Positions 42,142 to 56,311 of a stretch of 64,000 nucleotides of DNA are shown in pieces. Under the pieces are notes generated by a model, which searched no databases, was not told where the DNA came from, and saw only the letters and a list, made by a program, of their open reading frames with translations. A program made the position numbers and the translations under genes. This DNA comes from Neodiprion pinetum (lineage: Eukaryota > Arthropoda > Insecta > Hymenoptera > Diprionidae): NCBI RefSeq assembly GCF_021155775.2, contig NC_060237.1, forward strand, positions 9,263,832-9,327,831. Direction: 5' to 3'. Position 1 is the first letter of the stretch. Every line of letters begins with the position of its first letter.

Positions 42142-42833
42142 ACTTCTGGAATTTACGTCACGCCAACCCCTCATCTTGACAAAATCGATCTTTTCAAAGG
42201 CTGTTAGTTGGTAAATCGTTAACAAAGATTCGTAACCGAAAATGTGACGTTGGTAAATATTTCAAAAACGAGATGTTCACGTCTTCGGTCATTGCGTTAT
42301 TTCATTGCGTGAAATATTCAGATCAATGACGTCTTGGATCAAAAAATTGGGTGCTAAAAAAATGCAATTTTCTGAATAACATCGGAAACAAGTAAGAACG
42401 GAGAATTGAAGAGATTTGACGGTATTGATGAACATATCAAATGTGGATATTTAAATTCGTTTCCAAAATCGTAAATCTGTTCACGAGGATTTACCATTGA
42501 CAATGCACGATTTACGAATATTTATCAACGATTCAATAACCAGTCGAAACTCAAATGGAAGAAGATTTCAAGATTTAAATTTGGCAGTAGGATTTTCGAA
42601 ATTTTATTCGTCGATGATGATTTTTTTTTTAGTTTACAAATGTTTACCTACGATTCTGAAAAAAATGCATGATTTCCTGATCATTTGTCTTGAAAACTTG
42701 AGAAAATCTGGAGTTTGAAATATTTATCAACGTCACATTTTTGGTTACGAATTTTTACCAACAATTTACTAACTTACAGTTCTTGAAAGGATCGATTTTG
42801 TCAAGATGGGAAGCTGGCGTAACGTACATACTT
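42142..42833. mobile_element. Long inverted-repeat (foldback) element
   Basis: Arms of roughly 120-130 bp: left 42142-42275 and right about 42715-42833. Shared strings in inverted orientation include CATCTTGACAAAATCGATC, AATGTGACGTTG and TAAATATTTCAAA. The 440-bp centre carries a third partial copy (TTTACGAATATTTATCAACG near 42510). Non-coding; probably a non-autonomous DNA transposon. Confidence 0.72.
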
Positions 42834-43012
42834 CTGTGTTAGCTAATTTTCATTGACGCTATAAACCATTCGGCAAAGTCTTTATACATTATCACTTTCA
42901 TCGCGAAAAAACTTGTCAACAAATATAGTTCCGCAATGGTTCTTATAATTTATGGTTATTCCAAGCTTGATCCATCACAGTTGTGTCGATATCGTTTTTG
43001 TAGACAGCCATG

Positions 43013-43421
43013 CACTGAGAGAAATTTTTGTTATTAACTATTTTCATTTTTTACCACAATCGAAAAATATAGTTTTAGGTAGAAAATGAAAATTAGTTTT
43101 CTAGCTGTTACCAGAAAGTTTAGTATCCGTTACTATTCTTTCTCATTACGATCACTCTTACTATATTTTCTTGTAACTGTTGCGAAAATTTAACGCTTGT
43201 GCAACAATAAATCGACGTTAAAACCTTATTTAACTAAAAATGTAGATTAAACCTCACAAACTGATTTTGCGTCGCAATTATCAAAATAGGATCGACATGG
43301 GCGCAAAATGATAACGCGTACCTCGTTTTTCGTAATTCCAAAAATATTCAAACAGTTTTTTTAACGATACCTGTTTTACTCAATTTTTCTCTTACTACGA
43401 CAAATGAAATTTTTCTCAGTG
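43013..43421 (+). mobile_element. MITE family 1, copy 3 (best termini)
   Basis: Begins CACTGAGAGAAATTTTTG and ends GAAATTTTTCTCAGTG, terminal inverted repeats of about 16 bp. 409 bp, non-coding. A short stretch after the first repeat (the TCCGGTTACCGCTCAG block of other copies) is missing here, a small internal deletion. Confidence 0.82.
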
Positions 43422-46400
43422 TGTGTATGAATCTTGATACCATATTTGATCCTAATGCTCGATACAGATTTCCATAGCCCAGCAACCACATTTACATCAA
43501 CTAATTGCAAGTGAAATCGTTTATACACTGTGTATTTCCGAGTAATTTCAACAAGAAAAAATATTCAGTAACCGTGACCGTAATACGTTTCTGTATTAGT
43601 CAGAATACCTTTAAAAACTGGAATGAAATTATCCACTCAAAAAAAATGGAAGCATAAAACGACGTTAACGGAGAGGACAAAATTAGGCACGTGTAGTCGC
43701 GTACAAAGGCGTATTCGTTTCTTATCCCACGGCAGCGAAAGTCCTGACGCTATTAATTAGTCGCTTCCGTTCCAGGCGATAGCTCGCGATCGTTGCCAGT
43801 TTGACTGTACGTACTCTACAATCTCATCTTGTTGGCACGCTGATATACGCGAATCTTTGACACGGGTAAGTGCGTGCCAAAAAATCTCGCGCCGTTGCGA
43901 TGATCGTAAATCGGTGAGGCACCTGTTGTGAAATCAGAAGAAAAAGAAACGGGGAAAAAGGAATCGCGCAGGTCGGTAGCGGAGAAAACGCACGAACGGT
44001 TTCCGCAGCGAAAAGGCCGGCTATGGACACCTGATATAGGGGAGTCATGGATCTCATGCACCAGAGTTTCAAACTAAATGAACTAAGGCGACGCATATGT
44101 CGAGGTTAGACGTAATTAGAACGTTAATTACGATCCCCGAAATTACGACGTATCCTTAGCATACATAACGTAACGCAGCAACCGAGCAGCTCTTCGCACG
44201 CTTGTGATTGGATATTATCGTCATTTTCAAATTCTGGTCACACGATGTCATCTGAACCAGTGATAATATAGATCAAGTATTTCCGAAGATCAGACAGGAG
44301 GAATCGGGCGGAAAGTAATTTTTTTTTCTTTTTTCCTAATGTCATAGAGATTGTTTAGTTAATGTCAGAAATTGCAAAAATTTTTACATTGCACCTGATA
44401 ATATCGAGTAGTTACGCTATTTGAAAAAAAAAAAAAAAAAAAACCCACTTTCATCAACTGTAAAATAGAAAAATTGTACGCAAAATATTTTGGTGGATGC
44501 TTGAGCTGAATTAGGCACAAAACTTAAAAAGCGTCCAAGAATTAACTCTGACAAAAAGTGTGTCGGGGAAATTTTTATTTATTCACAAGATAGAGGGTTA
44601 TACGTATCAAAGTTACGATGAAAAGTACAAAAAAAAAAAAAAAATGAAAGAGAGTTCCAACGTTGATGAAACGGGATTAAACTGAAACGAGTTTCACGAG
44701 TTTCTTCCATAATTTCACAACTCCACATTCCTATTCAAAGTAAGGAACACAATGTTAAAGTTTACACGCTTAGTTTGAATTCCTGGATTTCGATCGGGCG
44801 TCAGGAGTGCGACTAACCAGAATCCCCCATAGATTATACCAGCTACGTCTCTGCGGCTGTACCGACATAAGCGAGCAATAAAGTATATCCGCTGTTGCGT
44901 ATCCAGAGGTTCGATGTGTTCCCTTCCCGGGTAACAGGACTCTGTTCTTCGATCGACTGTAAACGAGTTTTATACGCAGGCAAGAGCCTCCGGTGGTTGA
45001 ATCGTCGACGGGACCAGGGCCGGCATCTGTCGTTAGGCTGCCGGGCATTTTGTCTTATTTGCATAATACCCAATTATTTGCGGTCTGGAGGATTAATTTC
45101 ACGGAAAATACCGAGGCCGAAACCCCCCGCCATGCGCAACTCCGGTTCCACCATAGGAACGAGTGTATACCACGAGTACGAGCAGCGGCATCATGGGTAA
45201 AAATATACTGAAATTTTTTCCCTTTCAACGAGAAAAACGAAATAACGGAAGAGAAACGAGGAGGAACGAGAGGAAGATTCGAGAATTAAAAAAAAAAAAA
45301 AACAAAAAAAAAAAAAACTACAAATTGTCGCTACTTCGCAAGCGATGGTGAACTCTGTAACTATAAGGTACTCTTTATGCCCCGTGAATCTACAAGATCC
45401 AACTTTTTACACGTGTATACTTAATTGCGATACGGACAGTCGATTAGCTTATTTAGCCTGAATGATTGTCGTCTTCGATGGCAAAGGAGATATAATAGGA
45501 AACATAGGTTTTTGTTGTCAACTTGTCAAGCTGACTCATTCCCGTCTTAAACGAAAAAAGTCGTGCTCTATGCGTGAATATATATTCGAATACATCCCAC
45601 GTGGAAGAACGTGCAAAGTCGAATAATTGGGCCAACGATGTAAATTCCCGTAATAAATTCTACAGCGGTTGATATTTTTCTACTTTTCAATGAAAAGTCA
45701 GGACCGTTAAAATTTCCGTCACGTCGTCAATGTCCATACGTGCGTAACGATCTTAGGCTTTACGCAGTCCCGTAATAAACGTATTCTTTGAGTTTTGTAC
45801 GGGATTTTATTCTCTTTTAGTTATACACAAGGTACTCAAAACCTTGCGGTGAATAGTGCGAAGGTAAAGTAACAAGTAAATATCCAGAATTCACCTTTGT
45901 CTACAATCTTGACAGTGAAAAGTATTTTTTATGAGAATTTTTTTTTTTTTTACCTTCTCGTTATTGCTTGATGGTGTAGAAAATGAAAGAAATATCTTTT
46001 GCTGCGGGAAAGCCAAGAGGTCAGAGACATCTGACGGTGATAGTAACAACCGTTAGTGTTCCGAATCCTCTTTTCAATGAAATAACAGAAACTTGACATT
46101 TCCGGATATATTCCGAGGACACTTGATAGATGTGAAAAAATTTGTGTGGTTGCTACGTATCTGTCAACTTTACCTGTTAATACGATTGCACGTAAGAATC
46201 AACTTTTAGGAATTGGAACGACACGAAAATAATTTCCAACTTAACAGCTGAGTGTAATCGGTGTTGTGTTCATGTATACTTGAAACGCAACGACTGCACC
46301 GGTGAAAATAAATAATATTCGATGCACTCGACACCGAGGACTCGTGTTCAACGCAAATGTAATTTAATCCCCGCAAAATTCACCTCACGTTACGCGTGAG

Positions 46401-47108
46401 GTGACAATTTCACAACCTGACGACAATGCGTTGAATTGGACCCGAGGCTACACCGAGGAATAATAATTTTCGCGAAATACATTCCTACCTCTGCGTATAT
46501 CTACGTACGAATGTAAATGCCTACTCGCATTATTTGTTGTATAAAATTTGCGTTCACCACCTTCGAACAACTCGCTACACGCGCCGCGAGTAACCCAAAA
46601 CCGAATCAAATAAAGTCGCAAAGCCCGCTCGACGTGAGCGTGGAAAAATAACTCGAAACAATGTGACTAGCAAAAAATGGGGAGAAAACGGATCGAGAGG
46701 AATAAACGAATCGAGCCCGAAACCCGGGTAAGAAGTTTAATTACAATAGATTAATTAAGTCCTTTTTATCCATCGTCCCCGTTGATTAACTAATTGTGGT
46801 TTCGCAATTTAATGCTTCGACAAGTTTAAGAACTGTATAAACCGGCGCAACGCCTGATCAATGTTTTCTTTAAAACCAGTTCACATCCGGATTGGATGTA
46901 AAATGTGTCATTCGTTTTTGTCCTCAATTCTTGATATTATCATTGTCATCGTGCATCGACCGCGTTGATACTTACGTCTTTTGATTGTACGTACAAATCA
47001 GTCTTTCAACATTAAATTAGATTGAAAAAACAAAGGTTGAACAATAATCTAATAGAGAAACTACAATTCCAGCTCTCGAATTCACGATTTTTTAAACATT
47101 TTCCGTAC
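43422..47108. other. Non-coding; POU-type octamer and one hairpin
   Basis: ATTTGCAT at 45057-45064 is a POU octamer. CACCTCACG and its exact complement (46381-46389 and 46395-46403) form a 9-bp stem with a 5-nt loop. No gene seen. Confidence 0.4.
45288..45317. repeat. A-rich tract
   Basis: Two A-runs of about 14 residues separated by a C, preceded by purine-rich sequence. Similar A20-like runs occur at 44425-44443, 44629-44644 and 49279-49296. Confidence 0.88.
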
Positions 47109-47309
47109 AATTGATTTGATAAAACTCAGCCTTTAAACTCTTAATTCTACCGAACTGTACGTCCAAATATCTTTAAATTTTGAATTTTTTTTTCGAGTAA
47201 TTGACGATAGATTGATTTCACAGAATTCGGCCTTCTAACTCTTAATTCTACCGTTTCTTCTCAGTTTCGATTATTTGTGCGACGAAGTGTACATCCGAAG
47301 ATCTTTAAA
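47109..47309. repeat. Imperfect tandem duplication
   Basis: The segment ATTGATTT..CTCAGCCTTTAAACTC..TTAATTCTACCG..ATCTTTAAA at 47109-47177 recurs at 47211-47309 with an extra insert of about 30 bp. A local duplication with no coding content. Confidence 0.55.
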
Positions 47310-50300
47310 CCGCAAGGGTAAACACGTTCAACTTTAACTTCACGCGTGCAGCGATCAATTTCCTGGCAGCCTCCGAATACCTACTCTAGTTTAATTATCT
47401 TTCGGTGGTTATATCACCGGCACAAGAAGACAAACGCCTCTCACCCGCCGCAACTGTCGAGAAAAAGGGGAATCAACGTTCGTCGATGACTTCGTACAAA
47501 AAAATCCACACCGAGCTCTCGATGTCCATCGGGCGTGTAATGATCAATACGCATAGTTAAGACTGTCGCCTATACATGAAATCGATCTTTTTACCTCGGT
47601 GCCGAACGCCGATTTCATGGAAAATAAAGCCGTCTTATTCGTCGCCACGAAAGAGTTGCGCTTTTTGCATTTCAGCTGTGTATAATAACTCGAGTATACA
47701 ATTTAAGGTGGTGCAGCAGTCCTACCTTTACCGACTGAGCGAACTCGCCCTTTTTCTTCGTATATTAAGTAAACCTAAAAATGGACGAAAAGGGTTAAAA
47801 TTTCGAGGGTGCATCGCACTTTTATACCGGAATTCAGAAAAGTTACTCATGGGTGAGCCTGCTCGGTCGGTAAAGATAGACCTGCCGCATGACGTCAACG
47901 CTAGTTTCAAAAAAAATCACTTCGCTGCAGATTATCGGGGGATAAATCAGGCGAGATAGTTTAATTTTTTCAAACTCTATTCGCCTCAAATTTTCAAAAT
48001 TATTAGTTTTTTGATAGATTGAGAATCATTCATTATGCACAGATGATAAACATGTTCAAATTGTCATATTTGCCACGAACTCTGAACAGAAGTACATAAT
48101 TACGATGAAAATTCTGTCCCACCGATCGATCGGCGCTCAGTTTACACGCTTATAATATCGTAATCGGAAAAAAAAGTCTCCGTTCGTTGTCGGCTGATCT
48201 GTATAAGCTGTCCGAGTCAATAACGGGGCCAAAAAGGGTGAGATTTTTCAAACCCGAATACGTAATCGCTGGGAATAATGAATCAAGGACGCATTAGCCA
48301 GGCAAGTATCGAAGAAAAAGATAATTACGTATTGTCACACCGCGTTAGGCTTCAGGGAACTAATCAATTATCGACACCAAGTACTGCACAGCTACCTTCG
48401 CGTCGAATCTGTACCATGTATTATGAATTTACCTTACACATATACCTACTTACATAATTTAATACGGCGAGAAAACACGAGGAGTTTTCGCAAGCGAGAA
48501 TTAAAAAATTTCCGCCATTTTGTCGTTGATGCCTGCGTAACAAGCTACGTTTTGGGCAATCGCTGCGGTGGAAATTTTTTTCACCCTTTTTCCACTCGCC
48601 AGTCGCCGTTGTTCTCTCATTAAAATCAACCGATTGCTGAAGATCTAGAAAAATGTTTAGAAAGTCTGCTGATCGGTATCTGGTTCATACTTATATATAT
48701 ATATTCATATATTCAATATATTCATATTATACATCGATCTTTTTACTTATCATAATCTCATTCAACATTTTCAAGTACGTCTTCAAATTCAAAGAAAAAG
48801 AAGAATTAAAAGAATTTGTTCGAACACGAATAAACTTGTCGGTAAATTCATTTGGTGGAATAAAATTTGAGTCAATATTTGATAAATTTCTATACAATCC
48901 AATAAAACTTACTCCTTAACCCCAATTGCAATCGTATTCAAGTAAAATTTGTTTCTTTCAAGTAGCCAAAAGTGTTGAAAAAATATTACTTCTGATTTCG
49001 TGTTAAATTTAACACACATTCCGGACTTGAAAGACATGAATATAAAATTTACAGAGTATAACAAGCAATTCCGACAGCTTTAGAGTAAAAAGATGAGGTA
49101 TCGAATGCATAATAACAGAAAAACCAATCGGTAAATGGGACAATTTAAAATAACAAAATTCCAATAAGTTTGATTGCATTCGTTTATCGTATCTGAATCT
49201 ATTAAATTTCAGGAGATGCTTGATAACGTTACTACAGTTCGGCGAAAGCGAGGCTGCGAGCAATTACTCTCTCCCATAAAAAAAAAAAAAAAAAAATACT
49301 TAACGAAGCCTAGGGTGCGATCGGTTTAATCCTGCGAAACTGCCATATGTCGCGCCGGTTGAAAATTTACTCGGAACAAAGCTAACGTCTGGCCAGGTTA
49401 CCAAAGAGAATGAATAATATTAATCCGCATAAACAAACAGCCGAGGATATTTACATATCTGTAATTGTGAGGGCCCATATTTACAGTGGGTGGGGGATGA
49501 TGGTGAGAGGGGGGATGGAACAGATACTCGCCCCCACGCCACGGCATTACTAACTTGGCCAAATCTAACCAGACGAATACACCCCGAGATCCTAAACTCT
49601 CCATAATGGGAGACCGGTCTATAAACATGCTGGAAATCATTATTTGTTCGCTGACTTAACACTGGGATGTCCGAAACTCCGTGTAGCGACCCTTTCGAAT
49701 TGAAAGTAAAAAAAAATAATAATATAAATTAAAAAAAAAAACACCACCTTTGCCCGCTGTAATAAAGCAGCTAAGTGAAATCGCTTTTTTTTCTCTGTTA
49801 ACATTTGTTTCTCGTCGTTTAATATTGCGTCGTATTTTTAAAATAATTATCGCGGAACGTGAGATCCGCTAGAAAAAAAAACTCAACCCCTTGAATTGTA
49901 ACTCGCAGAATTTAAACGAATAATTACAAATCAAAGATAATATGTGTTTTTCTTTCATTCTTGTCCAATTTTTAAGCGGTACGTATTAATTGAATCTCGA
50001 AAAACACTTGTCGTCTGATTCTACAGCTTTGACATGAAAAAATTACTTGTAATTGTACATGTTACAGGCACAAGAATCGGATCGAAATTCTACCACAGTT
50101 TTTAAACAGCATGTGATATAATTGAAGAAAAATCGAACTAAAAGACTTACCCTAAAACGATACATCAATTTCTGAAATCCGAATCGTCTTTGAATTGACG
50201 AGCAAATACTTTCACCTTCGCATTAACTGTGATTTAGTTTTAGTGACTGTCACTTTTGTTTCGGGTTCAGGACAAATATCTTTACCATTATCGTTACACG

Positions 50301-53300
50301 AGTTGAATTTTTCAACTCGAATAATCTAATCATTTCTTCAATCCCCGTTCTACATTTCACGTACAATAAGATATTTGTGCCGATCTATTAATTAGAGGTG
50401 GAGAATGGCCTAAATTAGGGATGTGAAGAAAAGCATCGGGAAATCTGAAGACTCGTTCTACGCTATTTCGCTTCCTCGAAAGGTCTTCGTCTGAGATGAG
50501 ATCGAGTGTATAACGAAGGCGAATGACTGGCAAAGTAGATTTTCGAAATACGCGAGTGCCGATTGGCAGGCGCTGCCTATTCCCGGGAAATTTATCGCCG
50601 TCGCTTTCCAACCTAGGTATAATATTTTTCCATCTTACCGTCATGGCGAACGGGCCAATATTTATTCGCCGTAAGTAATTTGTTTTTCCCATTCGACGGA
50701 TGGAGGAGCGCCGGCACCGTCTTCCAAGTCTGGGTTCTTATTTCCGGTTCCGCTGCCCTCTGTAACAGCGTTACCGCGCCAGATACCTCAGCCTTAGCCA
50801 ATCTGTAATAAAAAGCACTTCAAGCATGTAAAAAGCGCAACGAAATCAGACAACAAGATCTACACTCTACCTTCTACCTTCTCTCCTATTACACTACTCG
50901 CGGTACGAAGAAAAACCATTACAAATTACCGCATATTTGTTAATCGAGTGATGAATAAAAAATTGGATCCCTGATCGGTCGATGAAGCTTGAAAGCTTCG
51001 AAAAATCGCGACCGCGAATTAGCCAATCAATTCAAAAGCACCGTAAAATTTTTCAAACTCGTGGCGTAAGATGGTGATAAAATTTGCAAAAATCGTACAT
51101 AGATAAGCGGTTGTGTAAGATCGCGTACCGAATACCGGCGAGCTCCGCAGATTCCTATACGGGCAGATTCAACCAAATTGCCGAGGGCTGTCCAGGGAGC
51201 AGTAACGCAATCTATCCTGAAGTTTAGCTCAAGAGATACCCCATGGGATATTTTGCCTAGTGATCCATTGCTGAACTTTAGCGTTAGTTCGGAACAAGAC
51301 CGTTCGCAAAAGTTAGACAGTACCAACCAACGAACCAACACGCGACGGCGGTCTTCCAGGATCGCCGTTACATTTCTGAGCTCGGACTGCATCCAGGTTT
51401 GCAACTAGCCGGTGAAAATAGTTCCCCGAGGTGTTCGTATCTCACCGAAACGTTACTCATCCGGACGAGTTGTTTCGCAGGGATGAATTAATTATATTCA
51501 CGGCTCGGGGATTTTTTCGTACTACGGGCGAACCGACGTTGTCTGAACTTGTTCCGAGATTGAAAGATCGAATCGCTGCCTCGCCGCCCCCCGCAAATGA
51601 AACGACGAAGCGCCATTAAACTCGGCTCCGGTTTATCGCACGTATGAAATCTGGCCTCAGCTTTTATACCGGATAGCTAAGGTACGAGGTATTAAGGTGT
51701 ATTGTACGTATAGTTATAGACGTAGGCATGCACGCAACGCGTATACAAGGTATTTGCGGCGAGATTCCGCGTGGCGAGGCGAGTCGTCGTCGTGACACCC
51801 TCGTCGCTCGGATCCGAAAGGCTCATAGAAAAGGACTCGCGACTAATGGAGTCAACAAACAAAAGTGAATCGATTTGAAATAATAGCGACGAGGAAGGCG
51901 GCGGGAGGGCGCTACGGCGACAAATAAAAGCACTCAGCTTGAGCGGCTTTATCCTTATACAACTGTCAGACGTCTTAACACCTCGACAGGCGCACCTCGG
52001 CCAGAGTTCCTCGGGGCGAAACGACGCCGACTTTGGTAGCCGAGGGTATCTAGGGTGGAAGTAACGCCGAGGAGGAACTGGGCGCTTAGATTCCGGGTTA
52101 AAAGCTTTATGGAACTCATTTTCGTTAGCGTTACGAATCGGAGTGTCCTTTTAGATTTCACTCGCGGTCCGTACCGCTCTACACGTATATGTATACGTAC
52201 ACAACTATGTATAATGTATATAATACATTGTGTACGTATGTGCCTATAAATATGTGCAGGAGAGTGTGAGGGAGACGAAGCTTTCGGCTTTCGGATACGC
52301 GAAGGAAAGCTCTCGCGAGCAATGCTCGAATCTACGTTATAGGTTGGTCCGAAATAACTCTACGTTTACACAGAGTTCGTATAAAACGTTCGTAAATTGA
52401 GAAATGATCCCTGACAGATGATGATAATTCGGCAAATTGCAGTAATGAATTTTTTATTGAAAATTGCACTTTGTTTGAATTTCAGGGATTCTACTTTTCC
52501 GATTTACCTGACCTCGAGTCATTTCAAGTACAATATTACATGTCGCGTCAACTTTGAACCCGCGGCTACAGTTATTCTAGAAATATTACGCATCGACATA
52601 CAGCCAAACAAACGGACTGTTTAAATCGTCTAAAAATTTCGTTGGACCGACAGATCTTGAATTGATACAATTAAATATTCATTTCGCCGCCCGTGAACGC
52701 GCATTTAGTCGATTCAACGACTTTTTTCTCTCAGTGCAGACACAATTAGAATCTCATTTCCTTGATTGCTAAAATATCGTGTAGTTGAAAGCAATGAATT
52801 TCATTTAACCAATCAATTTATGATCGATTTTAATTAAATGTTCCGTTTGACTGACAAATACCGTATTACAATATTTTCCCATCAATTTTGAATTGCAATT
52901 AAAACTTATTTCATCAAAGATAATCAATTTTAATTTAATTGTGATACCCTTTTAATGAAAAAATCGGTAGGTATAGGTATCCAGCAGAGAAATTAACGAA
53001 TTAACGAAAATTACGAGACGTGAGACATCTTTTTTTTTTTTATCTATTATTCGTTCACTTGTATCAAGTTCGTATTTTCAGAATCCCATTTAACGTTTAG
53101 AAAATTTGATCGAGGCCCTGATAAACGGAATCTAGATGCAAGGGATGGGGGCGTGTTAAAAGTCGGAGAGTTTGGCTCTTTCGTTGTGTCCGGCATTCCG
53201 TGGTTGTGAGCAACTTCCTTGTACGGCTTACTGACACCCGAGCAACGGAGAAGGGAGCAGCTTCAATCTGTTCTGCCAGTGACACTTGACAAAACGGGTC

Positions 53301-53440
53301 ACTTCCGTTTTAATTAAAGAAAAAAACTCCGGATTGGATCGGAAATTAACCGATCCAATCATCGCTGTGGTAGTATCCACGGGCATAAATGAAGTATACG
53401 TACATGTATAATAACAACACGACGCAACGGAACGAAACGA
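47310..53440. other. Non-coding, no gene recognised
   Basis: AT-rich with a CpG-rich patch at 51730-52160. Forkhead-like ATAAACAAACA at about 49429-49439. No supportable exon. Confidence 0.45.
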
Positions 53441-53866
53441 TGAGAGAAATTTTTAGTTCCGGTTACCGCTCAGTCCTCGACTATTTCCATTTTTTACCAC
53501 AATCGAAAAATTTAGTTCTAGGTAGAAAATGAAAATTAGTTTTCTAGCTGTTACCAGAAAGTCGAGTATCCGTTACTATTCTTTCTCATTACGATCACTG
53601 TTGCTATATTTCCTTGCAACTGTTGCGAAAATTTAATGCTTGTGCAACAATAAATTGACGTTAAAGCCTTGTTTAACTGAAAAAAGTAGAGTAAACCGAA
53701 CAAACTGATTTAGCGTTGCAATTACCAAAAAAGGATCGACGACAGCGCAAAATGGTCAGGCGTACCTCGTTTTTCGTAATACCAACAATATTCAAACAGT
53801 TTTTTTAACGATGCCTGTTTTACTGAATTTTTCTAGTTACTGTAACAAATGAAATTTTTCTCAGTG
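53441..53866 (+). mobile_element. MITE family 1, copy 4
   Basis: Begins TGAGAGAAATTTTTAGTTCC and ends GAAATTTTTCTCAGTG. Interior matches copies 1-3, for example ACCACAATCGAAAAA and AACTGTTGCGAAAATTTAA. The first two or three terminal bases differ from copy 3, and no clear target duplication is visible. Confidence 0.8.
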
Positions 53867-54384
53867 TACTCTCAATTTTCGTGTCATACTCGATTGACGA
53901 ATGGAAGATTATTTAATATTGATCAAATGATGGTGCGGCGTACTTCGTCTCTTATCTTATTTGTAACAAGATTGTGTGAAAGATAGTGACTAAAGTTTCA
54001 ATGTTTCTAGTCTCGAGGATTTGCACAGAAAATATATGTGATGAAACATGTTCCTCGATAAAGTAAAAACGATATTCCACGAATCTAAGCAATATTACCG
54101 ATCGCGTATCTCGTCCTGAAAATGCCTAAAAATGCGTTCTTTGCTTGGCAAAAAATCCGAACGTGATGGCTGCAGTCAGATTCGTGACACAAAAGGAAAA
54201 GAAGATCGTGTATTTTGAGGATTACCGTCCAGAGTTTTCCATTACGAATCTCTCGAGAACCACGGCTTGCAACTTTCCCATTATTATGGAAAACTTTTTA
54301 ATCCGTTATACCGAGAAGCACGATGTGACATGATAGTACAGTTGGAATGTACATTCGACATTGCAATTTTTCGATACTGCTATT

Positions 54385-54700
54385 TTCTTTTTCTAATCGT
54401 TCGTAGTTTAAATCCAGAATTTCTCCAAGATTCTGCATTAGCTTCGGCCGCCATCTTGAATTTATAGGGGAATTAGTTCTTGTTAAATAAGTTAATTTTC
54501 AATTTTTACTAAAAATGATCATAACTATGCCTGTAGGACATTTAATTCTCTACAACTTTGGTATCTTCGATTTTTTGTCTACGATCCATATTTTTTTCGA
54601 CTCAAACCATAAATTCGAGATGGCGGCCGAAGCTACCGCTGAGTCTGGTCGAAATTCTGGATTTAGACTACAAATAAGCCCCCTAACGATTGGAAAAAAA
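54385..54700. mobile_element. Palindromic MITE-like element with a GCCGCCATCTTG core in each arm
   Basis: Left arm 54385-54467 and right arm 54607-54699 are inverted copies sharing TAAATCCAGAATTTC and AGCTTCGGCCGCCATCT. The central spacer is about 140 bp and unrelated. Each arm contains CCGCCATCTTG or its complement, a YY1/Pho-like core. A T-run follows at the right end. Confidence 0.68.
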
Positions 54701-56285
54701 TTTCGGTGGATGTTTTTTTTTTTTTTTTCATTTCTTTGTACTCTACGACTGGGCTAACAAACTAGCTCGAGTAGATTCGAAACACGCGTGTAACGCAGAA
54801 CGACGCGACTAGCTAAGCGAGTAATAAGGGAATGTCGGAGGCGAGGGTGCCGGGACGGTGGCGAGCGAATTCCGGTTCGGACAAACAATCGGCTAATGAT
54901 ATGTAAATATGGCGTAGCTAATCAACCCGCTGTGCCAACACGGGAGATGAGGGTTGGCGCTCGTGTGAGTTGAAACCGTGATGCATTTATGCTGCCCACA
55001 CATCCGTCCTTCCCGTACATATTTAATGATTGGACGTTAATTGAGCGTTGTTTGCCAATTTCCCGGCGCCCCAACTCGAGAGCCAGCCGAAAATCTGCAG
55101 CCTTGATTTTAATCAATTAACTTTGAAAATTCACCGAAATTACACAATCCATTGATCAGAGACACGCGGTTTAATTAGTCGCGATTTTCATTAGCGCTGC
55201 CAAGTTCATGCGGGACATTGATGTTATATACAATTATATGGGAGTAAATTCTGCACTGTGGATAATTTTTTCGCAGGCTTACCCTCGAAGAGGAAATCTC
55301 CGTTTCCCCGATTCTCGCTGTCGTTATCTTTTACAGACAATTGAAGTCAAGGGCAACGGACGGTAATCAAACAGCAGAAACGAAAATACGTAGTTAACGC
55401 GAAACGTATTGACTCTAAAAAAATCCCAGGAACTACCCTTTCGTTTACGTAAATTTATATCGCGTGATCGCCAACTTACCTATAATAATTCGGTGTATTC
55501 TTTGAAAATTAGATGTAAGCTTCGGAATGGAGATAAGACTTGCATCGCGGCGACAACTGCAATGATTCTCAATTGTTAATTTGTTTTGATCATCCTCGGT
55601 GGATAAGATAGAAATTCTATTACCGTTCGACAGATAAATGAATAACGGAATTGAACTGACGTTTAAATCGATGGCGCGCGATTTAAAGTATTTGTGTTAT
55701 AAAATGTACATATACATTCGGCATTCCCAATTAATATAAACATATATGAACTACATTTGCAAATATTCAACAGTGAAGGAATGATTATACAAATGTCATG
55801 TTCATATAAATATACTGACTTAATTTAGCTTGTACCCATGTATACATTCAATATTAGGGTATAAGTAAATATAATTAGAAAAACTGCCCAATACAACGAT
55901 GCTTTTCAATTACTTTATTCAAAAAATACGAATTTTCAGATTAATCTCGTCGCCTAGTCTCGTAACAATCTTTTCTCAATACTGGAAGGAAGAGAAGGAG
56001 AAGAAAACAAATTTTTACATCTTAATAACAGTAAATGCATAATAATACGATATTGCTAACTGGAAAATCGAAATCAATAAAATAACATCGGTTTAAAGCC
56101 GGCTTATTACACTTAAGAGTAAACAATGACACATACATTACGTAATAAGAAAACGACCAACGAAAACAGTATCAACGTGAACTTAATATACCACATGAAT
56201 ATATTGCGAGCTTTCTTTATATTGACTGACAATAGTGAGAAAATGTCTTCTGGTTGTACATATAATTGGGTGAGCATTATTGAAT

Positions 56286-56311
56286 AAATAAATAATTAAT
56301 TAATTAATTAG
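56286..56311. repeat. (TTAA)n / AAT repeat
   Basis: AATAAATAAATAATTAATTAATTAATTA-type run, AT only. Confidence 0.85.
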
